15,533 nucleotides of DNA, taken from the NCBI GenBank assembly GCA_018376445.1, contig JAHABL010000017.1:1-15533 (forward strand). The letters are read 5' to 3'. The translations under genes were made by a program, and so were the position numbers. This DNA comes from Mycobacteriales bacterium (lineage in GTDB: Bacteria > Actinomycetota > Actinomycetes > Mycobacteriales > Mycobacteriaceae). Shown here in pieces: positions 1 through 6,924 of the stretch (the first letter of the stretch is position 1; every line of letters begins with the position of its first letter). The notes beneath the pieces were generated by a model. The model saw only the letters and a program-made list of their open reading frames with translations, was not told where the DNA came from and ran no database searches.

Positions 1-1039
1 GACAACAACTCCCCATTCCCAGAAGGAGTTGATCGCGTCACCAGAGTGGTAGTTCCGTATGGCCGGAATACCCAGGTTGGCGGAGAGATAGACATCCTTT
101 GCATCACGCAGTTTCTCCATATTGAGGAAGGGGTCAAACTCGTAGCGCGCCGGGTTTAAGGGACTGCCGAAAGGCCGCCACATACAGGGGGTTAAATCGC
201 TGGTGACGGTGAGCACCTCTTGCAGGCCCGGAACAAACATCATGTTCAAACCTGAGTAGGACAGTGCTTGGTCAAAAATATCTGGGTGGCGTTCCGTCAG
301 GGCGAGCGCCGACCCGCCCCCCATGGAGAATCCACCGACGCTCCAGTTGCTGGTCGCCAGGTCGTTATCCGTTGCCCACCTCAGGAGGTCTTTAGTGAGA
401 AACGTTTCCCACTGCTGTGTATCCAACTTCAGGTGAGCCAAGGAACAGTACTTGTAGGGGTATTGGAAATCTGCGTAGTAGGATGCACCGCCCCCAATGG
501 GCAGGATGACGTTAATGTCCGTGTTCGCGAAGGTACGCGCAGCACCACCAAGATTGATCCAGCGACTGTGAGTATCGATCGCGCTGGCACCGTCAAGCAG
601 CATCAGGACACGCCGCGAATGCTTGACAGCCGGCTTGAAATGGATGGACATGTAGCGTTTGTTGGACGGCGACCAAATGCGGCAGCGTTGGAAGTTGCTG
701 GCCATCGGGTCGCGCATACAACGACCCTTCGGGGAGTCATCGCGGCGAAGTGGAAGAGTGTTCTCCCGGCTACGCACGGTAATACGGTAGTTCGCGTCTC
801 TGTCGAGAATAGACAGTGGGGAGGAGTCCTGCCGGTCGCTGTCTGCGTTCTCATTCTCTGCCCCGGATGTGCGGGTAGTGTCCGCCATCTGCTCCGCGGT
901 GCGCGGTGCGTTAGAGTGCGCTGCTCGCGCCGGCGCGGACTGCGCGGAAGAAATGGGGGAGGATCATGCCAGCTGCAGTGGCACAGGACGCCACCACTGC
1001 GACGATACGACGAGAAAGACGATGAGAGAGCGAAATCAT
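1..1039 (-). CDS. Mycolyltransferase / antigen 85-type esterase, 3' end outside the window, probable frameshift in signal peptide
   Basis: Reading the minus strand from the ATG at 1039 gives a signal peptide: MISLSHRLSRR, then a hydrophobic stretch IVAVVASCATAAGMILP. The frame then hits a stop at 911. The next frame is open from an ATG at 888 to the window edge (296 codons). It holds an alpha/beta-hydrolase core with the nucleophile motif GGFSMGGGSALAL and the mycolyltransferase-like stretch LLDGASAIDTHSRWI. Dropping one base from the five-G tract at 955-959 joins the two parts into a secretory start followed by SAQSAPARA, a plausible AXA cleavage site. Family knowledge: such enzymes transfer mycolic acids to trehalose or arabinogalactan in the cell envelope. 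The catalytic Ser is visible; the acid and His lie beyond the edge. The frameshift could be a real mutation, a phase switch or a sequencing error. If 888 is the true start, the protein lacks a signal peptide, which is unlikely for this family. Confidence 0.75.
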
Positions 1040-1107
1040 AACGAGCAGCTGCCTACAAAAATCATAAAGCGATGAATGAGAGAGAGTCGACGGCACGGCT
1101 CACCTGT

Positions 1108-1136
1108 ATCTTAGCTCTAGGATAATGCTCGTCCAA
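1108..1136 (-). promoter_or_regulatory. Sigma-70-type promoter of the mycolyltransferase gene
   Basis: On the minus strand, TTGGAC (1136-1131) is followed after exactly 17 bases by TAAGAT (1113-1108), a good housekeeping promoter for this group. Transcription would start near 1101. That leaves about a 60-base leader to the ATG at 1039, and makes the in-frame ATG at 1096 almost leaderless, so the 1039 start with the signal peptide is preferred. No strong Shine-Dalgarno is visible before 1039. Confidence 0.5.
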
Positions 1137-1185
1137 CGGAGCGCGAGAGGGAACGCGCAGTAAGAAGGGAGCACACACTCAAGGC

Positions 1186-1218
1186 CCGAGTAAGCGCGCA
1201 GGGTCCGAGTAAGCGCGC
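1186..1218. repeat. 14-bp direct repeat upstream of RNase H gene
   Basis: The sequence CCGAGTAAGCGCGC occurs at 1186-1199 and again at 1205-1218 (period 19) in the divergent intergenic region between the mycolyltransferase and RNase H genes. The rest of 1040-1261 shows only the minus-strand promoter. The repeat could be a pair of protein-binding sites or simple local duplication. Confidence 0.5.
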
Positions 1219-1261
1219 GAGGCGATGCTGCCGCTACGCTCGAGTCACCCAGTATGCCAAA

Positions 1262-1909
1262 ATGGGAGCCATGACTATTACCGCAGCAGCAGACGGCTCC
1301 TCCTTGGGTAACCCCGGCCCCGCCGGCTGGGCCTGGTTCATCGACGAGACCTGCTGGCATGCGGGCGGCTGGCCACAAGGCACCAACAACCAGGGCGAGC
1401 TGATGGCCGTGCTGGACCTGCTGCTGTCCACCAAGCACCGCGCCGGCGAGGAGCTGCACATTCTGTGCGATTCCCAGTACGTCATCAATTCGTTGACGAA
1501 GTGGATGCCGGGCTGGAAGAAGCGCGGCTGGAAAAAGGGTGACGGCAAGCCGGTGCTGAACGCGGATCTGATGCGCCAGCTGGATGCGGAGCTGCGGGGC
1601 CGGCAGGTGCGCTTCACGTGGGTGAAGGGGCATGCGGGGCACCCGTTGAACGAGGCGGCGGATTCGGCAGCCCGGGCGGTGGCCACCGCCTACCAGCAAC
1701 ACCAGCCCATTCCCGAAGGGCCGGGTTTCCCGGGTGCGGACAGTGGCAGTGCAGTCCGGGGAGCTGCTACCGGTAGCAGCTCGGGCAGCGGGAACGCGAG
1801 CGGTACCAACACCAGCGGTACTAAAGCCAGCGGTACTAAAGCCAGTGCAGGCAGTGGCAGCGCAGTCCGGGGCAGTTCTGCCCATGGCACGCAGGACACG
1901 CTATTCTAA
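1262..1909 (+). CDS. rnhA: Ribonuclease HI with a repetitive low-complexity C-terminal tail
   Basis: RNase HI cuts the RNA strand of RNA-DNA hybrids, such as R-loops and leftover primers, in the cytoplasm. The catalytic set is visible: D11 in the opening strand (AADGSSLGNPGPAGWAW), E46 (NNQGELMA), D70 (CDSQYVIN), H124 (WVKGHAGH) and D134 (NEAADSAA). The catalytic domain ends near residue 145, close to the usual family length. The remaining 70 residues are Ser/Gly/Thr/Ala-rich and built of short repeats, not an RNA-binding or phosphatase domain of the kind sometimes fused to RNase H. The ATG at 1271 is an alternative start in the same frame; neither has a well-spaced Shine-Dalgarno. The gene converges on the YaaA-type gene with only 23 bases between them and no clear terminator. 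Confidence 0.93.
   Translation: MGAMTITAAADGSSLGNPGPAGWAWFIDETCWHAGGWPQGTNNQGELMAVLDLLLSTKHRAGEELHILCDSQYVINSLTKWMPGWKKRGWKKGDGKPVLNADLMRQLDAELRGRQVRFTWVKGHAGHPLNEAADSAARAVATAYQQHQPIPEGPGFPGADSGSAVRGAATGSSSGSGNASGTNTSGTKASGTKASAGSGSAVRGSSAHGTQDTLF
1741..1872 (+). repeat. Repeat-built tail of the RNase H gene
   Basis: A 15-bp unit AGCGGTACTAAAGCC is present in two exact tandem copies (1814-1828, 1829-1843) after a degenerate copy at 1799-1813, encoding SGTNT-SGTKA-SGTKA. It is flanked by a 21-bp direct repeat (1741-1761 and 1852-1872) that differs at one position. The pattern indicates expansion by slippage or unequal recombination inside the coding frame. Confidence 0.8.
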
Positions 1910-1932
1910 AGCCCCCTCCCGCGCACCGGGCG

Positions 1933-2757
1933 CTAGGCAGTAACCAGCGTGAGGGTCCAGCGGCCGTCGCCACCCTCCAAACGGGCACCGCTCAAATGTT
2001 CGCCACCTAGGCTGTCGCGGATGGTGGCGAAGAGTTGCGGCTGCGCCTCCACAAGATCGCCCGGGTCGTTGATGGTGAGCCCGTCACCCCCCGCTCTCAC
2101 TAGCGCCTGCGTCAACAGCCCACGCCATTGTTTAGCGTTGTGGGACACCACTTTTTCACGGCCACTGGTGAGCCGCACAACCTTCACCTGCACCAGGTCG
2201 ATGGCGTGCTCCTGGCACACCCGCGCGTTCGGCATCCACGCTTTCTGGTAGGCGCCGGAGCGGCAGTCGACCACCAGCTCCCCCTCCATCTGCCGGGTGA
2301 AAGCGTTTTTGAGGGCGCGGCGCCAGTAGGGACCCAGGGGGCCGACGCCGGGAAGAGTGACGTTCATAGGGCAGCGGTAGGCGGGGATGCAGTCACCGGG
2401 GCGCACCCACCCCCACAGCCCGGAGGCAATAAGAATATGCTTGTCGGCCCAGGCCAGGTGGCGAGCACGGCCACTGCCCAGTTGTGCGCCAGCATAGAGA
2501 ACACCGGTGTAAATGTCGTGGGCGGGGGCGGCGGGCTGCTGCCAGAGGGTGCGGTTACGCTCGACGTCGGCGGCGACACGCTGGCCAACACCCAGAATAG
2601 TGAGGGCGTCGGGGCGGCGGCTGGCTGCCTGCAGGGCGTCACCGACGGCCAGCCGCTGGTCGGCCAGGTGGGGGTAGACGAGGCTCTCGAGGCGGATGGG
2701 GGCGCGGTCTGGACTGGCCGGGGTTTTCCCTTCGGAGGGGGGTAGCAGGATGCGCAT
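1933..2757 (-). CDS. yaaA: YaaA-family protein (peroxide stress response, DUF328)
   Basis: The 274-residue product begins MRILLPPSEGKTP, the typical opening of the YaaA/DUF328 family. It keeps further family-like stretches: IYTGVLY, the GLWGWVRPGDCIPAYR segment and YLVDCRS-like VVDCRSGAY. In E. coli YaaA lowers free intracellular iron during peroxide stress and binds DNA; the biochemical role elsewhere is less certain. The protein is cytoplasmic, with no signal peptide or membrane segment. It lies 29 bases downstream of the nitroreductase gene on the same strand with only a weak ribosome site, so it is probably the last gene of that transcript. Length is slightly above the usual 250-260 residues. 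Confidence 0.9.
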   Translation of the reverse strand: MRILLPPSEGKTPASPDRAPIRLESLVYPHLADQRLAVGDALQAASRRPDALTILGVGQRVAADVERNRTLWQQPAAPAHDIYTGVLYAGAQLGSGRARHLAWADKHILIASGLWGWVRPGDCIPAYRCPMNVTLPGVGPLGPYWRRALKNAFTRQMEGELVVDCRSGAYQKAWMPNARVCQEHAIDLVQVKVVRLTSGREKVVSHNAKQWRGLLTQALVRAGGDGLTINDPGDLVEAQPQLFATIRDSLGGEHLSGARLEGGDGRWTLTLVTA

Positions 2758-2786
2758 GGGCGGGGGCGGTTACTCGATAGCGGGTG

Positions 2787-3509
2787 CTAGTCGATGACGG
2801 TGAGGACTTCGCTGGTGGGGCGGCGTGTCTTCATGCGGTGCTCGGCATCCGAGTAACCGAAGCAGACGAACACAGTAAGGTGGAACTCCTCCGGGTCGTA
2901 GACGCCACGCTCGGTCAGGAGTTTCTCCAGCGAGCGCTTCTGGAATCCCTCGATGGGGGTGGAGTCGATGCCCATGGCGGCGGACATGGTGAGCATACTG
3001 CCCAGCGCCAGGTACACCTGCTTGTCCACCCACAGGTTCTTTTCGCTGTCGGTCTGCAAGTTGTGGTCTTCGTTGATGAAGGTGACGTAGCGGCCCATGC
3101 GGGCGTCGAGGGCCTCATGCGGGTACTTTTGGATGTCCTCGTGGATGTGGGTGAGGTAGCTACTGTAGGGCTTCATCTGGTCGACGTTGCGGCCGAGGAG
3201 GGCGACGACGTGGCTGGCGTCTTCGAGTTTGCCGGCGGCCCCCCACATGTAGGGGAGCATCTCGTTGATGAGATCGCGGTTGTTGATGCGGACGAAGTGC
3301 CAGGGTTCGAAACCCATGCTGCTGGGGCTCATGCGACCGGCTTCGATGATGGCGGCAAAGTCTTCTTCGCTGACCCGCATGGTGGGGTTGTACTTTTTGG
3401 CGGTGTAACGGTTATGGAGAAGCTGGACAACCTGCTCGGCGTTCATACAGGGGGTGAGGTTAGGGACGCCTGGCTGGTTGGAAAGGTGTTGGGTGGGGTC
3501 GGTGCTCAT
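2787..3509 (-). CDS. NfsB-like FMN-dependent nitroreductase family oxidoreductase
   Basis: The 240-residue protein has the hallmarks of the nitroreductase fold. RYTAKKYNP near residue 34 is the FMN phosphate-binding RRS-type segment. AGRMSPSSMGFEPWHFV is the equivalent of the APSSxNxQPW motif. MGIDSTPIEGF is the equivalent of the NfsB GID..PIEGF motif. Such enzymes use NAD(P)H to reduce quinones or nitro compounds; the natural substrate cannot be read from sequence. An AAGGAG site lies 12 bases before the ATG. It starts 44 bases after the end of the FNT channel gene and runs into the YaaA-type gene, suggesting a three-gene transcript with a redox-stress flavour. Confidence 0.9.
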   Translation of the reverse strand: MSTDPTQHLSNQPGVPNLTPCMNAEQVVQLLHNRYTAKKYNPTMRVSEEDFAAIIEAGRMSPSSMGFEPWHFVRINNRDLINEMLPYMWGAAGKLEDASHVVALLGRNVDQMKPYSSYLTHIHEDIQKYPHEALDARMGRYVTFINEDHNLQTDSEKNLWVDKQVYLALGSMLTMSAAMGIDSTPIEGFQKRSLEKLLTERGVYDPEEFHLTVFVCFGYSDAEHRMKTRRPTSEVLTVID

Positions 3510-3553
3510 GGCGGATGCGGTCTCCTTGTACGGCTTCTCTGTGTGCTTACAGC

Positions 3554-5014
3554 TTAGCGCGGGAGCGGCGGGTCGATGCGACCCCTAGTGTCTGAGCTGC
3601 TGCCTTTGCGGCCGTGGCCGCCGCCTCTGCCGTGGTGGAGAATGCCGCGTTCGGCCAGGGTGGCGGCGGACCCGTCATCTTTCCGACTGGACTCGTCACC
3701 CTTCCGCATGTGCCCCTCATGTTTGCGGCTGGACCCGTCACCCTTCCGGCTGGACCCCTCACCTTTACTGCCGCTAGCGCTGCTACTGCTGCTGGCGTTG
3801 TCGGCGCGGGTCTGAGTTTCCTGCCGTTCACGGCTACGGGTCGCTATCGTTTCCTCGGTCAGCTTGGCGCGGCGATCCATCTCCGCCTGCCGGCGGTAGG
3901 ACTGCCGGCGCTGCTCATCGGGGCTACCCAGGCGGTTGCCCAGGCGGGTGAAACGGGCGCTGATGCGATTGCCCAAATCCTGCCAGGGGCCGTTCGGCAC
4001 AGTTTCGCCGGATGTCTCCTCCAGTTCCTTTTGGAGCTCCTCCCGCAGGTCGTGGCCGGAAATGAGGAGGCCGCGGGCGTCGTTGGCCAGCTCGTCCCCG
4101 TTGTGCATTTCCAGGGCGACGCGGATGCGTTCCATCCGGACGCGGTCCCGGGCTTGGAGGGCGCGGGGCATGGCGACGCAGACGATACCGCCGAACATGT
4201 TGAGGGGGATGACCCACCAGAGGAAGCCGAGGATGTCCAGGTAGGTGACGCTGGCGCCAGCGCACCAGGCGCCCAGCATGATGAGCGTGTCGAGGACACT
4301 GTGGAGCATGCCGAAGCCGAAGAGGAGGATGCCGCCGAAGAGGGCGGCGACGATTTTGCCGATGACTTCGCTGGTGCCCATCTGCATGCGGGTCATGAGG
4401 GTGATGGCGGTGCCGGCGATGATGGCCATGAGCACGGTTTTGAGGTCTGGGGTGAGGGAGGCGAAGTGTTCCCCGTGGTGAATGAGGACGTCGTTGGAGT
4501 CGGGGAAGGCGGTGGTGGTGGCCCACATGACGACGAATCCGCCGACGAGGTTGCCGAGGAAGGTGTAGAACCAGAACCTCACCAGTTGGAGGATGCGGGC
4601 GCGCCGGGCGACGACGGCGGAGGTGGGGACGAGGAAGCCTTCGGTGAACAGTTCAGAGTGGGCGAGGAGGAGGGTGATGAAGCCGAGGCTGAAGGCGATG
4701 CCGCCGAGGAGTTGGCTGCCGCTGAGGTCGGTGACGCGCATGCCGATGAGGATGCCGAGGCTGATTTCCATGCCGCCCATGACGCCGGTGATGAATTGTT
4801 GGGGGCGGGGACGGGCGAGGCGTTGGCGGCCTTCGCTGACTTGCCGATCGAAGGCGTCGTCGAGGGCTTTTTCGCGGTGGAAGGTGGTGTTGTCGTCGTC
4901 GAGAGCGGCGATGCGTTCTTCTTGGACGCGCTCACGGTTTTTGGTGAGGCGTTCCTCGATTTGCGCGCGCTGGTTGTTGGGGCGGCTGTTTTTAACTCCG
5001 TCGATGATTCCCAT
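3554..5014 (-). CDS. Formate/nitrite transporter (FNT) family channel with long N- and C-terminal extensions
   Basis: Residues about 70-285 form the six-helix FNT membrane domain. It contains the signature-like AHSELFTEGFLVP near residue 120 (compare AGAELFTGN in FocA/NirC; the SELFTE form recalls YfdC-like members) and the helix GMLHSVLDTLIM with the position of the conserved pore His. FNT pentamers pass small monovalent acids such as formate or nitrite; the substrate here is unknown. The first 70 residues are charged and likely coiled (KNRERVQEERIAALDD). The last 200 residues are a hydrophilic tail ending in Ser-Arg-Lys-Gly-Asp repeats. Normal family length is about 270-310 residues, so at 486 this is unusually long. 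A GGAAGGTGG ribosome site precedes the ATG by 7 bases. The long open frame on the other strand here is an antisense shadow. Confidence 0.88.
   Translation of the reverse strand: MGIIDGVKNSRPNNQRAQIEERLTKNRERVQEERIAALDDDNTTFHREKALDDAFDRQVSEGRQRLARPRPQQFITGVMGGMEISLGILIGMRVTDLSGSQLLGGIAFSLGFITLLLAHSELFTEGFLVPTSAVVARRARILQLVRFWFYTFLGNLVGGFVVMWATTTAFPDSNDVLIHHGEHFASLTPDLKTVLMAIIAGTAITLMTRMQMGTSEVIGKIVAALFGGILLFGFGMLHSVLDTLIMLGAWCAGASVTYLDILGFLWWVIPLNMFGGIVCVAMPRALQARDRVRMERIRVALEMHNGDELANDARGLLISGHDLREELQKELEETSGETVPNGPWQDLGNRISARFTRLGNRLGSPDEQRRQSYRRQAEMDRRAKLTEETIATRSRERQETQTRADNASSSSSASGSKGEGSSRKGDGSSRKHEGHMRKGDESSRKDDGSAATLAERGILHHGRGGGHGRKGSSSDTRGRIDPPLPR
3670..3765 (-). repeat. Tandem SSRKGDG-type coding repeats in FNT tail
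   Basis: In the minus-strand frame the protein reads as imperfect 9-10 residue units: GEGSSRKGDG, SSRKHEGHMRKGDE, SSRKDDG. At DNA level, related blocks with GTCACCCTTCCG recur at 3694-3705 and 3737-3748. The repeats sit in the hydrophilic tail after the membrane domain. Confidence 0.65.
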
Positions 5015-5077
5015 GAGATGTCCACCTTCCTTGGGTGGGGAGAGTTCGCAAGGACGTTACAAGCAGGATACCGGGGG

Positions 5078-5124
5078 ATGGTGGTCTGCGCCGCAACATG
5101 GTGATCTGTACCCCAGGATGGTGG
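5078..5124. repeat. 20-bp imperfect direct repeat upstream of FNT gene
   Basis: ATGGTGGTCTGCGCCGCAAC (5078-5097) and ATGGTGATCTGTACCCCAGG (5098-5117) match at 14 of 20 positions, and a third ATGGTGG begins at 5118. They lie in the 153-base gap upstream of the FNT gene (minus strand), where its promoter must be, so they may be regulator sites; nothing else obvious is seen in that gap. Confidence 0.4.
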
Positions 5125-5139
5125 GTTTTTTCGCTGCCA

Positions 5140-5155
5140 GGGTGACGGGTCCCGG
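5140..5155 (+). repeat. Left copy of a 16-bp direct repeat flanking the 514-residue gene
   Basis: GGGTGACGGGTCCCGG here and GGGTGATGGGTCCCGG at 6751-6766 match at 15 of 16 positions in the same orientation and bracket the gene at 5168-6712. A 14-base part also occurs inverted inside the FNT tail at 3731-3744, so it may be a dispersed short motif instead of a target duplication. Confidence 0.5.
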
Positions 5156-5167
5156 TGGCGCGCTGCT

Positions 5168-6712
5168 CTACCTGCCGGTGCCGTAGAGGGGATCGTCGGG
5201 GTGGCGGATGGGGCCGCGGATGCCGCCGGGTTTGGGGAGGATGCGGTTGCTGCGGGGTTCGCGGCGGCGGAAGGTGGGGGAGTCTTCGGGGTTGCGGCGG
5301 CGGAAGGCGTGGTTGCGGCCGTCGGTGGCAAGAGGGTCCAGGGCGCGGTTTTCGGAGAAGAGTTTTTGGTAGGCTTCCCGGATTTTGGGGTCGTAGGTGG
5401 GGTTGTGGAGGTCGGGCGAGTAGGGGTCTCCGCTTTGTTTGCGGGGGGTGGGCCAGGTGGTTGGGGTGACGGTCGGGGCGGCGGTGGGGTTGTAGCCGTA
5501 GTCGTGGAGGTGGGGGGCGGTGGTGGAATGGCCGCGCTGCTGCGCCGGCTGCGGAGGAAAGCCAGGTTGGGTGGCGGTGGTGGCGGTGGTGGCGGTGCCA
5601 GGTTTCACCTTGTGGAGGGCGGCTTGCGGCAGGGGGAAGCTAATGCCGGCCAGGGTGACCTGCTGGATGCCGGAATTGTAGGTGCCGCGGAGGAGCTGGT
5701 CGGCGCGGCTGGTGAAGGCGACTTCGGGGAAGGTGTAGGTCTGGAAGGCGGGTTGTTCGAGGGCTTCTTCCCGGCGGGTGGCGATGTCGGCCAGTTGGGT
5801 GCGGGTGGTGGTGTAGGTTGCGGCGAAGCTGTCGATGCGTTGGGCGATTGTTTCGCTGCGGCGGGCGAATTCTTCTAGGCCGTCGGCCCATTCGTGGATG
5901 CCTTGGCTGGTGGCGAAGGTTTCGGCGCCGTGTGCATCAATGTGGGTGCTGCCGGGGGTGACACTGTGGGTCCCGCTGTAGGTATCGGCGCGAGTGCCAC
6001 CGTAGATATCGGCATTAGTAATGGCATTAGTACCGGCATGTGTGCCGGCGTGGGCGATGGAGGTGGCGGCCTGGTGGAGGCGGGCGGCGTAGTCGTGGAG
6101 GGCTGCTGCGGTATTGCGCCAGGTGGTGGCGGTGGCGGCGATGTCGGCATCGTCGAGTTCTGCGAAGTGGCTGGCTAGGGTAGGTATGTTTCGGCCGGTG
6201 GGTTCGTCGCAGAGTGGGGGGAGGGTGAGGGCGCCGGCGGGCTGGTTAGCTCCTGCGCCGGATTCCGCGCTAGTTGCTGCCCCGGAAGATTGGCCGGCTT
6301 CGTCTCCGGATACTGCGCCGGCGCGCGGGTTGGCGGGGTGGTGGTGTTGGGCGGCGAGCTGGCGGTAGGTTGCTGCCACGCCGTGGCTGGTATTGAGGTT
6401 GGGGTCTTGTACGGCACCGCAGAGGTTTCCGAGAACGCGGGCGAGGCAGGCGGTTTCGGTGAAGTGCCAGTTCATTATGGTTTGGGCGCCGAGCGGGTGT
6501 TCTACCAGGGTGCGGAGTTGTGCAGCGAAGGATTGTGCGGAGGGGAGGCTGCTGGCTGGCAGGGTGTAGGGGGTGGGGTCGGCGAATAGCTGCGGCGCCT
6601 GCTCGATGGCAGTGTTGAGCTGCTGGTATGCGCTGCGGAGTTGCTGGTAGTCGGTGTGCATGGGGGGCTCTTCGCCGTCGTTTCTTGGTGTGTGGGGAAC
6701 GTTCTGCGCCAT
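5168..6712 (-). CDS. Unrecognised 514-residue actinobacterial protein, helical with proline-rich C-terminus
   Basis: I do not recognise this family. The N-terminal part (about 1-120) is predicted helical (YQQLRSAYQQLNTAIEQAPQLF). The middle has helical, Ala-rich segments with tryptophans, such as TTWRNTAAALHDYAARLHQAATSI and EWADGLEEFARRSETIAQRI, which resemble the long antiparallel helices of WXG100/PPE-type secreted substrates but show no clear WXG motif. Between them is a repetitive AGTHAGTNAITNADIYGG stretch. The last 140 residues are Pro/Arg-rich and likely disordered. There is no signal peptide or membrane segment. An in-frame ATG at 6661 (residue 18) is an alternative start with a slightly better GAAGAG ribosome site. 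It is transcribed away from the SGNH esterase gene. A link to type VII secretion is only a guess. Confidence 0.7.
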   Translation of the reverse strand: MAQNVPHTPRNDGEEPPMHTDYQQLRSAYQQLNTAIEQAPQLFADPTPYTLPASSLPSAQSFAAQLRTLVEHPLGAQTIMNWHFTETACLARVLGNLCGAVQDPNLNTSHGVAATYRQLAAQHHHPANPRAGAVSGDEAGQSSGAATSAESGAGANQPAGALTLPPLCDEPTGRNIPTLASHFAELDDADIAATATTWRNTAAALHDYAARLHQAATSIAHAGTHAGTNAITNADIYGGTRADTYSGTHSVTPGSTHIDAHGAETFATSQGIHEWADGLEEFARRSETIAQRIDSFAATYTTTRTQLADIATRREEALEQPAFQTYTFPEVAFTSRADQLLRGTYNSGIQQVTLAGISFPLPQAALHKVKPGTATTATTATQPGFPPQPAQQRGHSTTAPHLHDYGYNPTAAPTVTPTTWPTPRKQSGDPYSPDLHNPTYDPKIREAYQKLFSENRALDPLATDGRNHAFRRRNPEDSPTFRRREPRSNRILPKPGGIRGPIRHPDDPLYGTGR

Positions 6713-6750
6713 TACATCACTCTTTGGTTGTGCGTGGGGGTGCTACCTTT

Positions 6751-6766
6751 GGGTGATGGGTCCCGG
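6751..6766 (+). repeat. Right copy of the 16-bp direct repeat flanking the 514-residue gene
   Basis: GGGTGATGGGTCCCGG; one mismatch from the copy at 5140-5155, same orientation. It lies in the divergent intergenic region just upstream of the 514-residue gene. Confidence 0.5.
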
Positions 6767-6779
6767 GGGCAGGGTTGGT

Positions 6780-6847
6780 GACAGGGCCGGGGACAATTGT
6801 CATGACGGAGCCGGCGGCAGTGTTAGCGACGGGGCCGCATGGCACGC
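6780..6847. repeat. 24-bp imperfect tandem repeat with a GACAATTGTC palindrome in a divergent intergenic region
   Basis: Blocks starting GACAGGGCCGG (6780), GACGGAGCCGG (6804) and GACGGGGCCGC (6828) are spaced exactly 24 bases apart. The first contains the perfect 10-bp palindrome GACAATTGTC (6792-6801). The region separates the 514-residue gene from the divergent esterase gene, so operator sites are possible. A minus-strand 68-codon frame (6923-6717) also spans it but I could not support it as a gene. Confidence 0.4.
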
Positions 6848-6924
6848 GGGATTGGGCGAGCACTCCTAGAATGGGTTCTATCAGCACATCTAGGATGCTT
6901 TTTGAGGAACCAGGTGGAGGCATT

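Noticed and set aside
268..1041. A 257-codon plus-strand frame at the left end
   Set aside because: It is antisense to the mycolyltransferase, whose nucleophile motif is unmistakable on the minus strand.
1100..1885. A 261-codon minus-strand frame over the RNase H gene
   Set aside because: It lies opposite a protein with all RNase HI catalytic residues, and its own product has no family features.
3614..5104. A 496-codon plus-strand open frame opposite the FNT channel gene
   Set aside because: Its product is acidic, Gly/Ala/Glu low-complexity sequence with no recognisable domain, while the minus strand encodes a clear FNT membrane protein; it is a GC-rich antisense shadow.
6717..6923. A 68-codon minus-strand frame filling the gap before the 514-residue gene
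   Set aside because: No recognisable family or clear ribosome site; its Pro/Ala/Val content follows from the 24-bp GC-rich repeats. Left as possible but unsupported.
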